The position numbers were made by a program, and so were the translations under genes. A stretch of DNA of 5,189 nt from the NCBI GenBank assembly GCA_022560215.1, contig JADFTO010000189.1:1-5189 (forward strand). Direction: 5' to 3'. Under the pieces are notes generated by a model. The model saw only the letters and a program-made list of their open reading frames with translations. It had not been told where the DNA came from and did not search any database. This stretch comes from Pseudomonadota bacterium (GTDB lineage: Bacteria; Pseudomonadota; Alphaproteobacteria; Rhodospirillales; 2-02-FULL-58-16). Positions 5,185-5,189 of the stretch are shown here, in pieces; the stretch's first letter is position 1, and the number at the start of each line of letters is the position of its first letter.

Positions 5185-5189
5185 GTCAA

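Noticed and set aside
5065..5189. tRNA or small structured RNA gene in the tail
   Set aside because: The stems do not form a cloverleaf, and there is no T-loop GGTTCRA-type motif and no CCA end.

Overview
The window is GC-rich, with dense overlapping shadow frames typical of high-GC coding DNA. It carries an IS66-type remnant, a FadR-type GntR regulator and a TAXI-type TRAP transporter. This mix suggests a proteobacterium, most likely an alphaproteobacterium. That placement is inferred from composition and gene families; no marker gene is present.

Layout. Positions 2-268 hold the broken 3' part of an IS66-family tnpB, interrupted by an in-frame TGA; 269-359 is a short stretch of unknown nature. 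A GntR/FadR-family (FCD domain) regulator lies on the minus strand at 360-1013. A 163-bp divergent regulatory region (1014-1176) holds two almost identical 20-bp inverted-repeat operators in opposite orientation, each facing one of the divergent genes. On the plus strand follow a fumarylacetoacetate-hydrolase (FAH) family enzyme (1177-2070, TTG start), a TAXI-family periplasmic TRAP receptor (2096-3055), a strong intrinsic terminator or attenuator (3071-3107), and a fused TRAP permease joining DctQ-like and DctM-like parts (3151-5064). The last 125 bases hold two hairpins and a 33-codon ORF of doubtful reality.

How it works together (inference). The receptor and fused permease make a complete TAXI-TRAP importer for an organic acid. 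The FAH enzyme would act on that acid or on a product of it, by hydrolysing or isomerising a diketo or oxo-enoic acid. The divergent regulator probably senses the acid or a metabolite in its FCD pocket and controls both itself and the catabolic/transport operon through the twin operators. The hairpin between receptor and permease would keep receptor expression above that of the membrane subunit. I see no wholly new system. The points most worth checking are the twin operators, the attenuator, the G9 tract touching the permease start codon, and the unknown substrate.
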